Positions 9,213-19,801 of a DNA stretch of 64,000 nt are shown here, in pieces. The notes under the pieces are model-generated. The model ran no database searches. It was not told where the DNA came from and was given only the letters and a program-made list of their open reading frames with translations. The stretch's first letter is position 1. The number at the start of each line of letters is the position of its first letter. This DNA is from Lachancea dasiensis (taxonomy: Eukaryota > Ascomycota > Saccharomycetes > Saccharomycetales > Saccharomycetaceae), in contig LT598455.1 of the NCBI GenBank assembly GCA_900074725.1, forward strand, positions 1,241,802 to 1,305,801, in the 5' to 3' direction. A program made the translations under genes and the position numbers.

Positions 9213-9364
9213 AAAAGTTGCCAAAAATTCCCTACATAGCCACAGTGTGTATAGGACACTTAAAACTATGAGGAGCGGGTCAGGTTAAATTATTAATTTC
9301 AACCAGCAATAACACAATCTCGGACGAATCCTCACTGATATGCGTATTTCCCGTGCATAAGGAT
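9213..9364 (-). ncRNA. SNR14: U4 spliceosomal snRNA
   Basis: The minus strand reads ATCCTTATGCACGGGAAATA followed by CGCATATCAGTGAGG and ATTCGTCCGAGATTGTG, nearly identical to the first 50 or so nucleotides of S. cerevisiae U4. These form U6-pairing stem II, the 5' stem-loop with the Snu13 kink-turn, and U6-pairing stem I. The middle is diverged. The 3' end has AATTTTTGG, the Sm-binding site, preceded by the short 3' hairpin region. The length is about 152 nt; the exact 3' end is estimated from the S. cerevisiae pattern. From memory S. cerevisiae SNR14 also lies between TMA20 and SEC3, so position supports the call. Confidence 0.95.
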
Positions 9365-9415
9365 GGGTTTTTAAGAGAACACTGATGAAAAGGTGGGCTA
9401 AGTTAGTTACCTTGG

Positions 9416-9424
9416 CCTTATATA
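9416..9424 (-). promoter_or_regulatory. TATA element of the U4 gene
   Basis: The minus strand reads TATATAAGG about 52-60 bp upstream of the U4 5' end (9364), a normal spacing for a yeast Pol II snRNA promoter. Confidence 0.6.
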
Positions 9425-9652
9425 GTATTTGAATTTTTTGGCCATTTTCTCAGTGTTCGTTGAACTTTTGATAATTACTGCATTTGGAGGATCGGACAGA
9501 AATGTTCAAGTTGTGGTCTGATTTATACGCATGGTTCACTGGGTCCTGCTACATGCGATACTGGCACGAAGAATAGGCCTATTTCATACTCACTTCAAGT
9601 ATTGTCGTCACGGTCATTAATATTGCTATGTAAGGTCCTTGGTAGGTCGTTT

Positions 9653-12600
9653 CTATAAATCAGAGAAGTCAGAGTCCAAAAAATCCGAGAGGTCCGCGTC
9701 GTTAGTTCTGTTCCTTACGTCGCAAGAGCCGGGGGACATTTGCTTGCACGCAGAGCCAGTGATGTACCGGACATCACTATCTTGGACGACAATTGATGGA
9801 GGGAACCTCTCTTTGGGTTCGACAAGAGGTCGTGCGTTGTTTTCCAACTGAGCTGCGATTGCCTTGTAGCTACTCATGGCCAGAATGATTTCCTTGGTAT
9901 TAGTTGTCATGTTTTTGAAGGCTTCTATTAGCCGGCCCGTCTTTTGAGAGTGAGGTAGGTGTCCCGTTTTAACGTTTTCACGGAAATTCGGCACCGGCTC
10001 TATGCACACGCGACATAACGCGGAGTAATTATCTTGGAAGTACTGCCTTTCCTGGCTGCTCAGTAGACCATCGAGTTTGTGAAACTCATTCTTGTAGACT
10101 TGACTACCGTTCGGTCCTGAACTTTCCTGGCTCTTAGCAGTCAAGGGTATACCCACGTTTTCAGTTTTGAAGGCATAGGTGGTAGGCGCCGCTTCGCCAG
10201 ATATCCTGGGACGTTTAGAAGGGAGGTCAGCCTCATCCAAAGAGTTGGTAGGGGTCGTGGAACTCTGAGTCCTTTTTGAATCTGAGACAGGCTGGTCGGA
10301 AAAAACTGAAGTGTACCCTGTCTCGACTGTCCCCATAGCTTCACTTGTATCACCATTTTTAGTAGCCTTTCTGTGACGAGCAAGAATGCTGCTCATTTCA
10401 AAGGGTTCCAGGCGGCAAGATGGTTCCGTTTCCGGTTTGATTGGTGACGACGCTGGGGATTCTAAAGCAATGTCGTCCAGTAATGCGTATCTCAGATCAA
10501 CCTGGGGCTCCGGCCTTTCAAGCTTTATTTTATTGCCATTTATATCGCTACCGAATTTGTTGACCATGCTGCTGGCAGGAACAATGCCAGTCTCAACATT
10601 ATCAGGCATAAAAAAGGCTTTTGCTGTCTTCTCAACCTTTTTCTTGGCTCTGGAAGATTTGTTTTTCTTAATATTGAGCTTTCCTGTCATAGCTTGGGTT
10701 GCAAACTTGATAACATCATCAGAATCGTCCATGTTATTGAGTTCATCTTCTTCTTCACCGATGCATATGAATTTTTTCTCGCAGATGGGTGCAACACTAA
10801 TGGGTAAAATTCTGTCTGACGGGCGATATTCGAGAGAGTTTCTACCAACAATCCTTTGTAGTTCGGCATAGTCATCCATAGCCTGGGCGAACTTTTTGGG
10901 CTCTGAACCACTTAAAAGAAGCGTGATTCTGCCGTCTCTTTTTCTACCGGTTCTACCCATTCTTTGTATGTTCTTGATGGGGCTGCCAGTAGAGTCATAG
11001 CATATTATCAAATCTACCTCTCCAATATCCAACCCCTCTTCACCAATTGATGTGCAAACTAAGACGTTATAGATCCCATCTTTGAATTTTTGAAGAACAT
11101 CCTTCTGCTGCTTTTGATTCATTCCTGTTACCTGTGCTTCTTCCGATGTACCAGTTCGACTTGACATTCGATTTAGACGGTCGCGCTCTTTGTTTTGCTT
11201 CTTCTTTTCCTCTCTCTCCTTTTCTTCCTCCAGCCGCCTCAATCTGTCTGTTTTTTTTCTTCCCTTGGGCTTATGTTTCCTGGTGTATTCTTCGTCGTCA
11301 AAGCCCTCTTTACCACGAGCTTGCCCAATGAAGATATGGGGTCTTAGATCATTTGTCTGCATCATATCAATGCATTTAACAATTTCCAGCGCGGATTCCC
11401 TCAGTTCAGTAAATACGATGACTCTTGACGTTGGCTGACATTCCTGTACAAACCTTTTGAGTTCTTCCTGGACATATTCCAGCTTGCGGTGTCCAAGGAA
11501 GCCCGGGTTGGCTAATAGCTTTTCACAGGTTCGGATAACATTTTTCAAAATGGGGTTATAAAAGAAAGATGCGGCTGTTTTATTAGTCGACTTGCCCATC
11601 CCATACTTTGTTGTGAACTCTTTGTGCTTGTTTTCAAAATACTTATAAAATGAATGAATGCCATAAATTTTAAGTCTCTTGAGCATATGTCCAACATGAC
11701 TGAGCAGTTGCAGGATAAAGAAATTCCTCCATTTGACGCCTTCAGGAATGGTTGGGTTGGCAACAAGTTTCTGGCTCTTTTGCAACGCAACAAACGCATT
11801 TATTTGAGCAGGAGGACAATCATCGTATAAACCAAGCTCCACCGCTTCCTTTAAAACTGGAGTTACAGCTACACCAAGCTGTTCAATAAGATCCTCAATC
11901 TCAGCGCTTAATGGTACCTCTATTTCTTCCTTGTCACGTTTTTTCATATAGCGAGATACATCCGCATCTTCTTCAGTCCGAAGTTCAATTCTCGAAATAT
12001 TTAGATTGTGCACGACTTCTTGAACTCCTTCTAGGTCAGCAGCCGGAGTCGCTGTCAAGGCCAGAAGTCTATACGACGTGTTAAACCTATCCAAAAACTT
12101 CGTAACCTCGACATATGAGTATGATCCTCGAGCCCTGTGAGCCTCGTCAATGACCATACACACGATGTCTTTAGGATTCAAGACCCCTCGTTTTAGATCA
12201 TTCTCCACAACCTGAGGTGTAGTAAAAAAGACTCGCTTGGACGCCCATATTTCAACTCTATTCTTCCGCGATTTGTCGAGGAGGATGGCAGTATCACTAT
12301 GTGGTATACCTGTCACTCCAAGACATGCTTTGATTTGCTGCGCTACTAGAGGCCTCGTAGGCGCTGTGAATATTATTTTAGCGTCTTTGGTCCATCTGTA
12401 GAAGTTTAGCATGACTGCGCTCGCTATAAATGTTTTGCCTGTACCTGTGGGAATAGCGCATATGAGGTTTTCAAACAGTGCCCTTTTTACGATCTCAAAT
12501 TGATATTCACGAATTTCGTAGTTTGTCGGGTAGATATAGGTGCCAACTTGGTCCATATCCAGCTGATGGTGGGTTGGCCCATAAGTAACCTCCGTGTGAA

Positions 12601-12766
12601 CTTCTTCGTAAAAAGCCTTTTGATTCGATAGGACCTTGCCAAACAGATCCCTTTGCTGAGGTATACTTCTTCGTGATACAGTTTGCTCCACACTTCTGTT
12701 AACATTATTTTCTAGAAAGTTTTCCAAATCGTCATCACTAAAGCTGTCGCCTTCGGCTGAATGCAT
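9653..12766 (-). CDS. MPH1: FANCM-family 3'-5' DNA helicase
   Basis: This 1037-residue protein (993 aa in S. cerevisiae) has an SF2 helicase core. Motif I is PTGTGKT (106-112), motif II is DEAH (207-210), and motif III is LALTATPA. The FANCM-type helical insert follows (about 285-430). Motif V is CTSIGEEGLDIG and motif VI is QRMGRTGRKRDG. The C-terminal 350 residues are low-complexity and hold interaction sites in relatives. Mph1 unwinds D-loops and regresses forks, acting in error-free bypass and crossover suppression. In S. cerevisiae it is YIR002C. Here it sits inside a YER segment between SNR14 and SEC3, as expected of pre-WGD interleaved order. Confidence 0.96.
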   Translation of the reverse strand: MHSAEGDSFSDDDLENFLENNVNRSVEQTVSRRSIPQQRDLFGKVLSNQKAFYEEVHTEVTYGPTHHQLDMDQVGTYIYPTNYEIREYQFEIVKRALFENLICAIPTGTGKTFIASAVMLNFYRWTKDAKIIFTAPTRPLVAQQIKACLGVTGIPHSDTAILLDKSRKNRVEIWASKRVFFTTPQVVENDLKRGVLNPKDIVCMVIDEAHRARGSYSYVEVTKFLDRFNTSYRLLALTATPAADLEGVQEVVHNLNISRIELRTEEDADVSRYMKKRDKEEIEVPLSAEIEDLIEQLGVAVTPVLKEAVELGLYDDCPPAQINAFVALQKSQKLVANPTIPEGVKWRNFFILQLLSHVGHMLKRLKIYGIHSFYKYFENKHKEFTTKYGMGKSTNKTAASFFYNPILKNVIRTCEKLLANPGFLGHRKLEYVQEELKRFVQECQPTSRVIVFTELRESALEIVKCIDMMQTNDLRPHIFIGQARGKEGFDDEEYTRKHKPKGRKKTDRLRRLEEEKEREEKKKQNKERDRLNRMSSRTGTSEEAQVTGMNQKQQKDVLQKFKDGIYNVLVCTSIGEEGLDIGEVDLIICYDSTGSPIKNIQRMGRTGRKRDGRITLLLSGSEPKKFAQAMDDYAELQRIVGRNSLEYRPSDRILPISVAPICEKKFICIGEEEDELNNMDDSDDVIKFATQAMTGKLNIKKNKSSRAKKKVEKTAKAFFMPDNVETGIVPASSMVNKFGSDINGNKIKLERPEPQVDLRYALLDDIALESPASSPIKPETEPSCRLEPFEMSSILARHRKATKNGDTSEAMGTVETGYTSVFSDQPVSDSKRTQSSTTPTNSLDEADLPSKRPRISGEAAPTTYAFKTENVGIPLTAKSQESSGPNGSQVYKNEFHKLDGLLSSQERQYFQDNYSALCRVCIEPVPNFRENVKTGHLPHSQKTGRLIEAFKNMTTNTKEIILAMSSYKAIAAQLENNARPLVEPKERFPPSIVVQDSDVRYITGSACKQMSPGSCDVRNRTNDADLSDFLDSDFSDL

Positions 12767-12970
12767 TACTCATCAGCTCCTTCTCTCAACGATTCACCAT
12801 GCCTCTGTCTGTGCAATCTCATCAACCAACGAAGGTAACGCGTTTGTTTATTTTCCTAAACTCGTATAGAATGAGTGGCCATCAGTGCCAATATAGACCC
12901 ATCGTGCGATACACTCATATGGTATGACTCCTCCTCTACCAATTGAAAACTGTAGTATGATCCTTTTTGA

Positions 12971-15900
12971 TTACGGTCCAATCTTATGTACATTGAAGGC
13001 CGAAATGATCTCGTTTTTGGTGAACTTCACAGTAGTTCCCTTATAATGCTTCTCGATCAGCGTGTAGAGTTTCAAGTAGAGTGAAACCGTTTGTCCTTGT
13101 ATGCAGGACCAAAGCTTGTCAAATAAGACGGCGTTGATCATGTTCTCATTTTCATATGGAAAGTCGCTCTGAACTATGCCACAAAGCTTATCGATTGCCA
13201 ACCTTATCTCCTGAGCATTATAGCGATCCAAAATTTTCGTCAAATTCTGCTGGCTATAGACAGCCCACTGTGAAGGATTGACCTTCTTTGTTTTGGCTGC
13301 TTCGACTAGTGTACAAGCACCCTCTACGAAACTGTGCAAATGATTCATGGTGCTGCGTAAGAGGGACTCCGCGTAATGTTCTTTTTCTACGTTGAATAGA
13401 CTCTTCGACCTGTGCAGGCAGTCATTGAATAACATATCGCTGCCAAAAAGTGGCAAAATCTCAATAAGCCAATTGCAGTTGATGAGGAGAGATATGCTTT
13501 CCAGCTTCCCATCAGGAGTAGATGATTGCATGATTTCGGGGGTCATAGGGTCCTTTGCACTTCTCGTGACAAGTTTCAGTAGCGACTGGCCAACTCTATC
13601 GTAGGAGTGGTCTAGAAGTTTGCGAGATTTGGGGTAATTTACAGATTTCATTTTCAGACTGTCGCAAACAAAGAATACTTCATCTTCGAGGTGTGCTACG
13701 AAAGAGGTCAAGCCAGTTGTATAAGGAGAGACAGACATACTCCTAATGTTCAAAGTCGCTCTTTCTATGGCCCGTGACTGGTCAGTGATGTACTCTTCCC
13801 ATTCCAGTGTGAACTTTTCATAAAACTTCTCGTAAGTGGAAGTCAAAAACTCTTGATCAGAGGATTTGAAACGGTCTACTCCGCATTCTGCAATGAGCAA
13901 AAGTATTGGAATTATCGAAGGCTGCTTTTTTGAAATATTCAGAATTTCGACCAGAAAATTGTTGTACGAAGACTGAAATATTCTTGTCATCAAATGCAAT
14001 TTTAAGTTCGCTGCTTCTCTGTCAGCATCCATAGGCGAAATAATCTCCAGTCTAGATATTCGCATTTCGGGATCTGGATGAGAAGTTATAAACTCATGAA
14101 AGCTTGCATTGTCGCCAATGTGGAAGAAAGCAGTTAAAAAATTTTGGCACGTCATAGCTAGGGTCTCCAGGGTCTGTAAAAATGAGATGACGTTCCCTAA
14201 TTGGCGTGAATTCTTTGGTTTTGAAGGTGTAAACTGTTTTGATAGTCTACTCGCCTCTAAATGAGCAACCTGCTGCGTCTGATTTTGTCCAGAGAAGTCA
14301 GAAGCGGACAAATCTCCGCCACCACCTTGCCACTGGGACTTAATATCTTGAAGTAATGGCGTCAGCCTTTTCCTGAGAAGCACTCCTGTTTCCTGGACAG
14401 CATGCTCAATTATTTCCCAGTAGGACTTATGTGAGATGTCTTTGCTGAATAGGACCAGTGAAGAAAACAGCAAAAGCCTTTCGTGAACGTGCCCCAGATG
14501 GCCTTCTGAGACGCGCTCATTCTGCAGGTTAATAAACTTCTTGTGAATATCTTCTACTAAGCGCGCCAAAAAGAGTGCTGAAATTCTATCATAAGCTAAC
14601 CTTCTTTCTTTGAGAGCTCTCAAAACTCCGAAGTTGGACCCGTCATCGACAGCATCGCTGCCAATGGCCGTGAGCGCCGTATGTAGGGAACTAAGCAAGT
14701 CCTCAACTTGTCTTAAATTTCGTTCACTTAGCGGCAAGGTTAAAAGCCCATTTAGGGTTGTCTCGTCCACTGTTACGGAGCCCAAGACTTCGGATAGCTG
14801 CTTCCAAAGCATCTTTTTGTTGGCACTTTCAACCTGTAATCCATTTGATTGATTTTCGACGTATTCAATATCTCGGGCTACAGTGGACAATTCCATGGCG
14901 AAGAAAGATAGAAGCGGGTCAAGTTTCTCGCATTGTTCCATAACTCTTCGCTGATAACTTGAGACATTGTCACTTGCTTTAGGGAGAGATATTAATTCCC
15001 GATTCAAGACATATTCTGTTTCTGAATGTTTTTTCTTCAGTTTGTAAAGAAGGTCTGCGGAGCCATCATTCACAGACCAATTCACACCTTCCAGCGTATC
15101 CATTAATGCTTCATTGTTGACCCTAGTAAATGCAGTTTGTTTCCCGCTTGTATCTTCGAGCTTCGTCTCATCAACTGGTATAGATGATGGCTCCTCTCGG
15201 ATTGTGGAAACTTCGTGATAGTCATGGTGGCCATTGATTTCTTCTTTATCATGTACCTTATCACCATTCATGTTATCCACTTCTTCCTCTACCTCTTGTA
15301 CGTCAGAATAATGTTGGGAGTGGCCAAGAACCTGGCTATGGCGTACTTCATCACCTTTTTCAAACGACAGCTCATTCGTATCCTCGTTGGCATATCGAAA
15401 CACCTCCTCTTCATCGGAAGAGGCCGACTGATAGAGATTTGCAACGTCACTTTCCCTGTCACTTAGTTCATAACCTTCTTTGGTACTATCGTTACTGCCT
15501 AAAGACAACTCTTTGATAGGAGGATCTTGAGTCAAAGAAACAGCTGGTGCTTCCGTTTGGTCTGTTAATACTGAATTTAACTCAGAAAGGAAATTTGCAG
15601 AATCAGGGGTCTGTGCCTTTTCAATGTTACGCTGAGTATGAGACTTTGTTGAAAGGGGCATTTGCGAAGGTCGAGTACTAGTATTATCAACGTCCAACTT
15701 AAATTGTTGATAAGGTATTTTCTCCAATGGCATTGTACGGACAGGACTGTGCTCTCGTACACTTTGGTGGGCGGAGACAAGTGACTGGTCCGAATCCTTG
15801 GAAGGATTGTAGCCACTGCGAACAGCGGATGTGGTGACAAGTGAATTTTGACCTGCAGGCTTATCAACACCACCCTGCATGGTGTCCTGTTTATTGGAAT

Positions 15901-16801
15901 TTTCTGTGGGCTTCAAAAAGGATTGGCCACCGGTAGCAGCTGACAAGTTAGGCTTAGCGTAAGAGTCAGCAGGTTGCGGCGCCAGCACCGGTAGTTTGAC
16001 AGGCGCCGGAGGATAGTGGGGTGCACTTTCAGCGTGGACTTCGGTTGGGGTCTTGGAAGCAGAAATGCCAGAAACTCTGGTATTAGCCTGATGTGGGCTG
16101 GTAATCAGGGCCCTATGGTAACTGGTCTCGTCCAAGTAGAAGAGTGAGAGGTCCCACTGTAAGAGCCTTGGCACACGCCCGCCCGAATCCTCCATGAAGA
16201 TTTTGATGAGAGTCTTTATGAAAACTGTCCGTTCTTTGGCCGAATTGGTTTCCCAGTAGTAGCGTTTTCCCATGGTAAGGAAAAACCCCTCAAGCTGCTC
16301 AGTATCACGCTCAACAGCTGTCAGCTCCTTTAGGGCCCAGGTTCGACCAATTTGAAATGACCCGTTGCTGTTTTCACGCGCCTTATGAATCTGCATTCCG
16401 GTCCCATTTCTCAGCGAGCTTATGATCAGCACCCTTTTTTTCTTGTTCGTAAGCGGAGAGTTTACAGGCGGCCTTGTGCTGGGGAATTTAGCATCCTCTA
16501 TTATTCTAATGTGCGTAACGTAGCTCTTGGAAGGTCCCTGGGACGGATCTGTGCCCGACTGGTGCGCGAAGCAACTGCCCAAGATAGCGCGCCTGTCACG
16601 TTCGTACTGCTCAGCAAGAAAGTTAGAGCTGACCGATGTGTTGGAAGTACGCGACGCATTCCTCGTATGCCCTGTAACAGGTGGATTGTGACTGCCACTG
16701 GACGGAGTTGTACGGTGGAACCCATTAGAGGACCGTGATTCTTCAATTGATCTACCACGATGGTGCGAGAACTTTTTGAGAGGCGAGCTTTTGCCTAACA
16801 T
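12971..16801 (-). CDS. SEC3: Exocyst subunit Sec3
   Basis: This 1276-residue protein (1336 aa in S. cerevisiae) starts with a disordered Ser-rich stretch. A cryptic PH domain follows (about 80-235; FQIGRTWALKELTAVERD is the recognisable core), which in Sec3 binds PI(4,5)P2 and Rho1/Cdc42. Residues 240-600 are low-complexity and acidic, and a helical exocyst C-terminal region fills about 620-1276. Sec3 marks sites of exocytosis at the bud tip and tethers secretory vesicles. It is YER008C in S. cerevisiae and is followed, as there, by divergent NTF2 (YER009W). Confidence 0.95.
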   Translation of the reverse strand: MLGKSSPLKKFSHHRGRSIEESRSSNGFHRTTPSSGSHNPPVTGHTRNASRTSNTSVSSNFLAEQYERDRRAILGSCFAHQSGTDPSQGPSKSYVTHIRIIEDAKFPSTRPPVNSPLTNKKKRVLIISSLRNGTGMQIHKARENSNGSFQIGRTWALKELTAVERDTEQLEGFFLTMGKRYYWETNSAKERTVFIKTLIKIFMEDSGGRVPRLLQWDLSLFYLDETSYHRALITSPHQANTRVSGISASKTPTEVHAESAPHYPPAPVKLPVLAPQPADSYAKPNLSAATGGQSFLKPTENSNKQDTMQGGVDKPAGQNSLVTTSAVRSGYNPSKDSDQSLVSAHQSVREHSPVRTMPLEKIPYQQFKLDVDNTSTRPSQMPLSTKSHTQRNIEKAQTPDSANFLSELNSVLTDQTEAPAVSLTQDPPIKELSLGSNDSTKEGYELSDRESDVANLYQSASSDEEEVFRYANEDTNELSFEKGDEVRHSQVLGHSQHYSDVQEVEEEVDNMNGDKVHDKEEINGHHDYHEVSTIREEPSSIPVDETKLEDTSGKQTAFTRVNNEALMDTLEGVNWSVNDGSADLLYKLKKKHSETEYVLNRELISLPKASDNVSSYQRRVMEQCEKLDPLLSFFAMELSTVARDIEYVENQSNGLQVESANKKMLWKQLSEVLGSVTVDETTLNGLLTLPLSERNLRQVEDLLSSLHTALTAIGSDAVDDGSNFGVLRALKERRLAYDRISALFLARLVEDIHKKFINLQNERVSEGHLGHVHERLLLFSSLVLFSKDISHKSYWEIIEHAVQETGVLLRKRLTPLLQDIKSQWQGGGGDLSASDFSGQNQTQQVAHLEASRLSKQFTPSKPKNSRQLGNVISFLQTLETLAMTCQNFLTAFFHIGDNASFHEFITSHPDPEMRISRLEIISPMDADREAANLKLHLMTRIFQSSYNNFLVEILNISKKQPSIIPILLLIAECGVDRFKSSDQEFLTSTYEKFYEKFTLEWEEYITDQSRAIERATLNIRSMSVSPYTTGLTSFVAHLEDEVFFVCDSLKMKSVNYPKSRKLLDHSYDRVGQSLLKLVTRSAKDPMTPEIMQSSTPDGKLESISLLINCNWLIEILPLFGSDMLFNDCLHRSKSLFNVEKEHYAESLLRSTMNHLHSFVEGACTLVEAAKTKKVNPSQWAVYSQQNLTKILDRYNAQEIRLAIDKLCGIVQSDFPYENENMINAVLFDKLWSCIQGQTVSLYLKLYTLIEKHYKGTTVKFTKNEIISAFNVHKIGP

Positions 16802-17089
16802 ATCCGATATAGGTAAGTCCCACCAATTGAGTCCCCTTCGTCTTCGATCGACACCTTTATACAGTCCTCTTGTTACTAGGCTTGATGGTAGTACTTGGTC
16901 GAAACCTTAAGCTTGTAAACTGGATGATGATATATATTTTAATTATATGATAGCTACCCGGAGACCTCAAAAATTTTAAAGCTGGCATCTCATCCAAGGT
17001 TATATTACCTTCATCAGCTTTTAAGAAAGTTGTTTTCAAAGGGATAAACCGCCAGCTAGCTCTTTTTGATCACAATCGTGTAATTCATC

Positions 17090-17467
17090 ATGTCCGTTGA
17101 CTTCAACACTTTAGCACAACAGTTCACGGAATTTTACTACAACCAGTTCGACACTGACAGAACCCAGTTGGGTAATTTATATAGGGAACAGTCGATGTTG
17201 ACTTTTGAAACAACACAACTGCAAGGCGCTAAGGATATCGTCGAGAAACTGGTGTCCCTACCTTTCCAAAAGGTAGGTCACAGAATCAGCACTTTAGATG
17301 CCCAACCTGCGTCTCCTAATGGCGACGTTTTGGTGATGATCACCGGAGATTTGTTGATCGACGAGGAACAGAACGCACAGAGGTTCTCGCAGGTGTTCCA
17401 TCTGATGCCCGAGGGCAACTCATATTATGTGTTTAACGACATATTTCGTCTCAACTACGCTGCCTAG
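17090..17467 (+). CDS. NTF2: Nuclear transport factor 2 (Ran-GDP importer)
   Basis: The 125-residue protein has exactly the family length and is almost entirely alignable: [20 protein letters not shown] at the N-terminus, an [20 protein letters not shown] core and the C-terminal NDIFRLNYA. Ntf2 is a homodimeric cone-shaped fold that carries Ran-GDP into the nucleus through FG nucleoporins. It is divergent from SEC3, as in S. cerevisiae (YER008C-YER009W). Confidence 0.98.
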   Translation: MSVDFNTLAQQFTEFYYNQFDTDRTQLGNLYREQSMLTFETTQLQGAKDIVEKLVSLPFQKVGHRISTLDAQPASPNGDVLVMITGDLLIDEEQNAQRFSQVFHLMPEGNSYYVFNDIFRLNYAA

Positions 17468-17743
17468 AGGTCGAGCTCCTGTGCGTCTACGCCCTAGACT
17501 GCCAGCTGCAAATACAAGTATGTACTGTGTATACCGCCGAATAGAAGGAGCATCGCAAAATGATGCAGATGCAAGGATTCGTTGAGCTGCTTTCGAGTTG
17601 CCGAGCTGAAGCGTCTTCGGTGGTCCTTTCAAACGACAGATGTGTCCTCAATAGACCTATATATATTATACATTTGAATCAATCCCCTTAGAACTACTCT
17701 CTAATTGGTGTTAGACAGCTATTACACTCCCGAATAACCGCCA

Positions 17744-19547
17744 ATGAGCACCGAGAGCTTCCCAGGGGAATCAAAGTTGCCGGTATGTTATGTACTGACC
17801 AAAAATCTTCATATTTTGGGTCAGTAATGGTACATGCGATGGAATACTAACCCTCCTACAGGATCAGGATTCGAACCAGATAAATACCCCACAAGTGCCA
17901 TCATCACGGCCACTTCGAGCTAGAACAGCCAGAAACTTAGAACAAGTGCCCAAAATTCCCCAGGGCCGGCCCGCACGGAGACATACGGAATATTTAGATG
18001 CAGCTGTCCAAGGTGCCAATGACCAGCTAGACCAGTTACGGGAAGCCATTGATGGTAAACACTCATTAAATAAGCATACTGAAGGTCATGAGAAGACGAA
18101 AGAGCAAGTCTCGGGAGCCGGCGATGTAGAACTTCCAACGAGCATTCCACAAGAGCTTGCTACCGATGAATATGCCAGCGATGAGCCCGAAGATTCGAAG
18201 CATAGTCCACTTGCGGATCGGAACGATTCTGTGTTGAATAGTATAGAAAAACAGGTCGAATCTTCGGCGTCTGATGCAGAGAACAAAACGTCAGCGGTTG
18301 GCGGACCGAGCCTGTTGAAGGAGCAGTCCTCGGGAGTTCATGGTTTCGAAGCCTCAAAAATCAAATCAGGATTGCTGGCACAGCGTGAGGCCCCTATTGT
18401 GGAAGATGGGGAAACTAAGGAATATTCTCCGGAGCCAAAGAGGGATCAGCCAAATAAAACCTTTTGCGATACCGGCGACAGCGTAGGTGACACAGCATCC
18501 GAGAAGGGGAGTACGGAAGCAATGGACATCACCGCTGCAGGTGGTATCTCCAAAGAAATGAGCACACAAAGCGACGATTCAGGTACAGAGGGACCAATGA
18601 CCGAAGTTCTGAAAAGAGACCAAGGAACTCAAGAAGCAAGTTCAAAATCTAGTGATTCTCCTCAGACGACACAGACAGAGGATGAAAGTGTACCTCTTTC
18701 GAATACCAGTGCAGAGGATTTGGGCAGCGATAAAACATCAAAAGAAGCCCCGGTCGAAGGTACCACGGTCGAGCAGACTACTGCCGATATGCCAAAGGTG
18801 CCATCGAGACCCGCGAAGAGAGCGCCTCCTAAAAAGCCCTCTTCCAAAATTGCCGCGTTCCAGGAGATGCTTAAACAGCAGCAGTTACAGGACCAGTCGA
18901 AGCAAGGAGGAAGGGCTCTAGAAGATGGAAATACATTGAGTAGTGGTGGGAGAAACAAGATCGCAACTAGTTTGAATGGTATTTTCGGCATCCCAGGGAT
19001 GGTTCCGCCAGGGCAAGCTCTTAGCGTGTCGTCTAGAAAGCCGGAGGTAAATGAAGCTACGAAGAGCCCAGAAAACTCTCCTCCAATCAAGCAGGAACGA
19101 ACGCCTGATGTGCCCCAGAGGAGAGCAAAGGGCCCCCGAGGTAGAAAGCTTCCTGCGCATTTGGCCAATGTCGAAAAAGTTGATGCGTCCGCAAACAAGT
19201 GCGACGTACAGGTTACCAGAGTTTGGTCTTTGCAATTTCACAACACCAAGAGGGGGTCGGGAAGTGAAACAAGAAGCCAGGAAAGTGACTTAAAAGATAC
19301 TGAGATCTGTGTGCCGTTGGAGAGAATAGAAGCGGTACGCTCGGAAGTTCATGGTATAGATAATACCTCACCTGCGGTCCCGACAGGGTTGAGTTCGTCC
19401 TCCGCTATCGTGAGCGCTTCTCAAGGAGAGACCAAACAGTTATCCGCGGGAGAAGAAAGTTTAGAGACTTCAAGCCCTGATCTTGAAATACAAGGAATGC
19501 CAAGCATGCCCTCGGCCGAGAGGAACTCCCCCGCAGAAGTTCAATAA
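17744..19547 (+). CDS. AIM21: Cortical actin patch protein Aim21, spliced
   Basis: Exon 1 (17744-17782) encodes MSTESFPGESKLP, and exon 2 (17862-19547) continues with DQDSNQINTPQVPSSRP, 574 residues in total (679 in S. cerevisiae). The uninterrupted frame in exon 2 has no usable ATG before the conserved N-terminal SH3-ligand motifs (TPQVPSSRPLRAR, VPKIPQGRPARR), which supports the splice model. Later conserved blocks are VPSRPAKRAPPKKPSSKIAA, FQEMLKQQQ, GIFGIPGMVPPGQ and RAKGPRGRKLPAHLANVEKV. Most of the remainder is acidic disorder. In S. cerevisiae Aim21 works with Tda2 at endocytic actin patches to restrain barbed-end growth. I recall no AIM21 intron in S. cerevisiae. Confidence 0.92.
17783..17861 (+). 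other. Spliceosomal intron in AIM21
   Basis: This 79-nt intron has donor GTATGT (17783-17788), a perfect TACTAAC branch point (17845-17851) and acceptor CTACAG ending at 17861. It is phase 0. Branch point to acceptor distance is about 10 nt, short but acceptable in yeast. Confidence 0.9.
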
Positions 19548-19801
19548 ATGTGCTTCGCTTTGCTGGATCAAGAAAATAGCCCAGATTAAAATTCACCACC
19601 AAACTATTCTAAAGAGTATTCAGTGTTTAAGAAGTAGAGAGAGTCTTGCCTACAATTGTTCGAGAAAAGCTTGTAATTCTTATCGGTATCATCTTTTGTA
19701 GTCTTCATCTGTTCGTACGCTTGCACAGGCAACAACTAAAATTTAGTTCTTATTATTTGATTTGTCTAACAACCCTCGAAGGGCGATAGAACTGGGCCAG
19801 T

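Noticed and set aside
17866-17876. Perfect B box (GGTTCGAATCC) on the minus strand
   Set aside because: It lies inside AIM21 exon 2, encoding conserved protein sequence, with no A box or acceptor stem around it.
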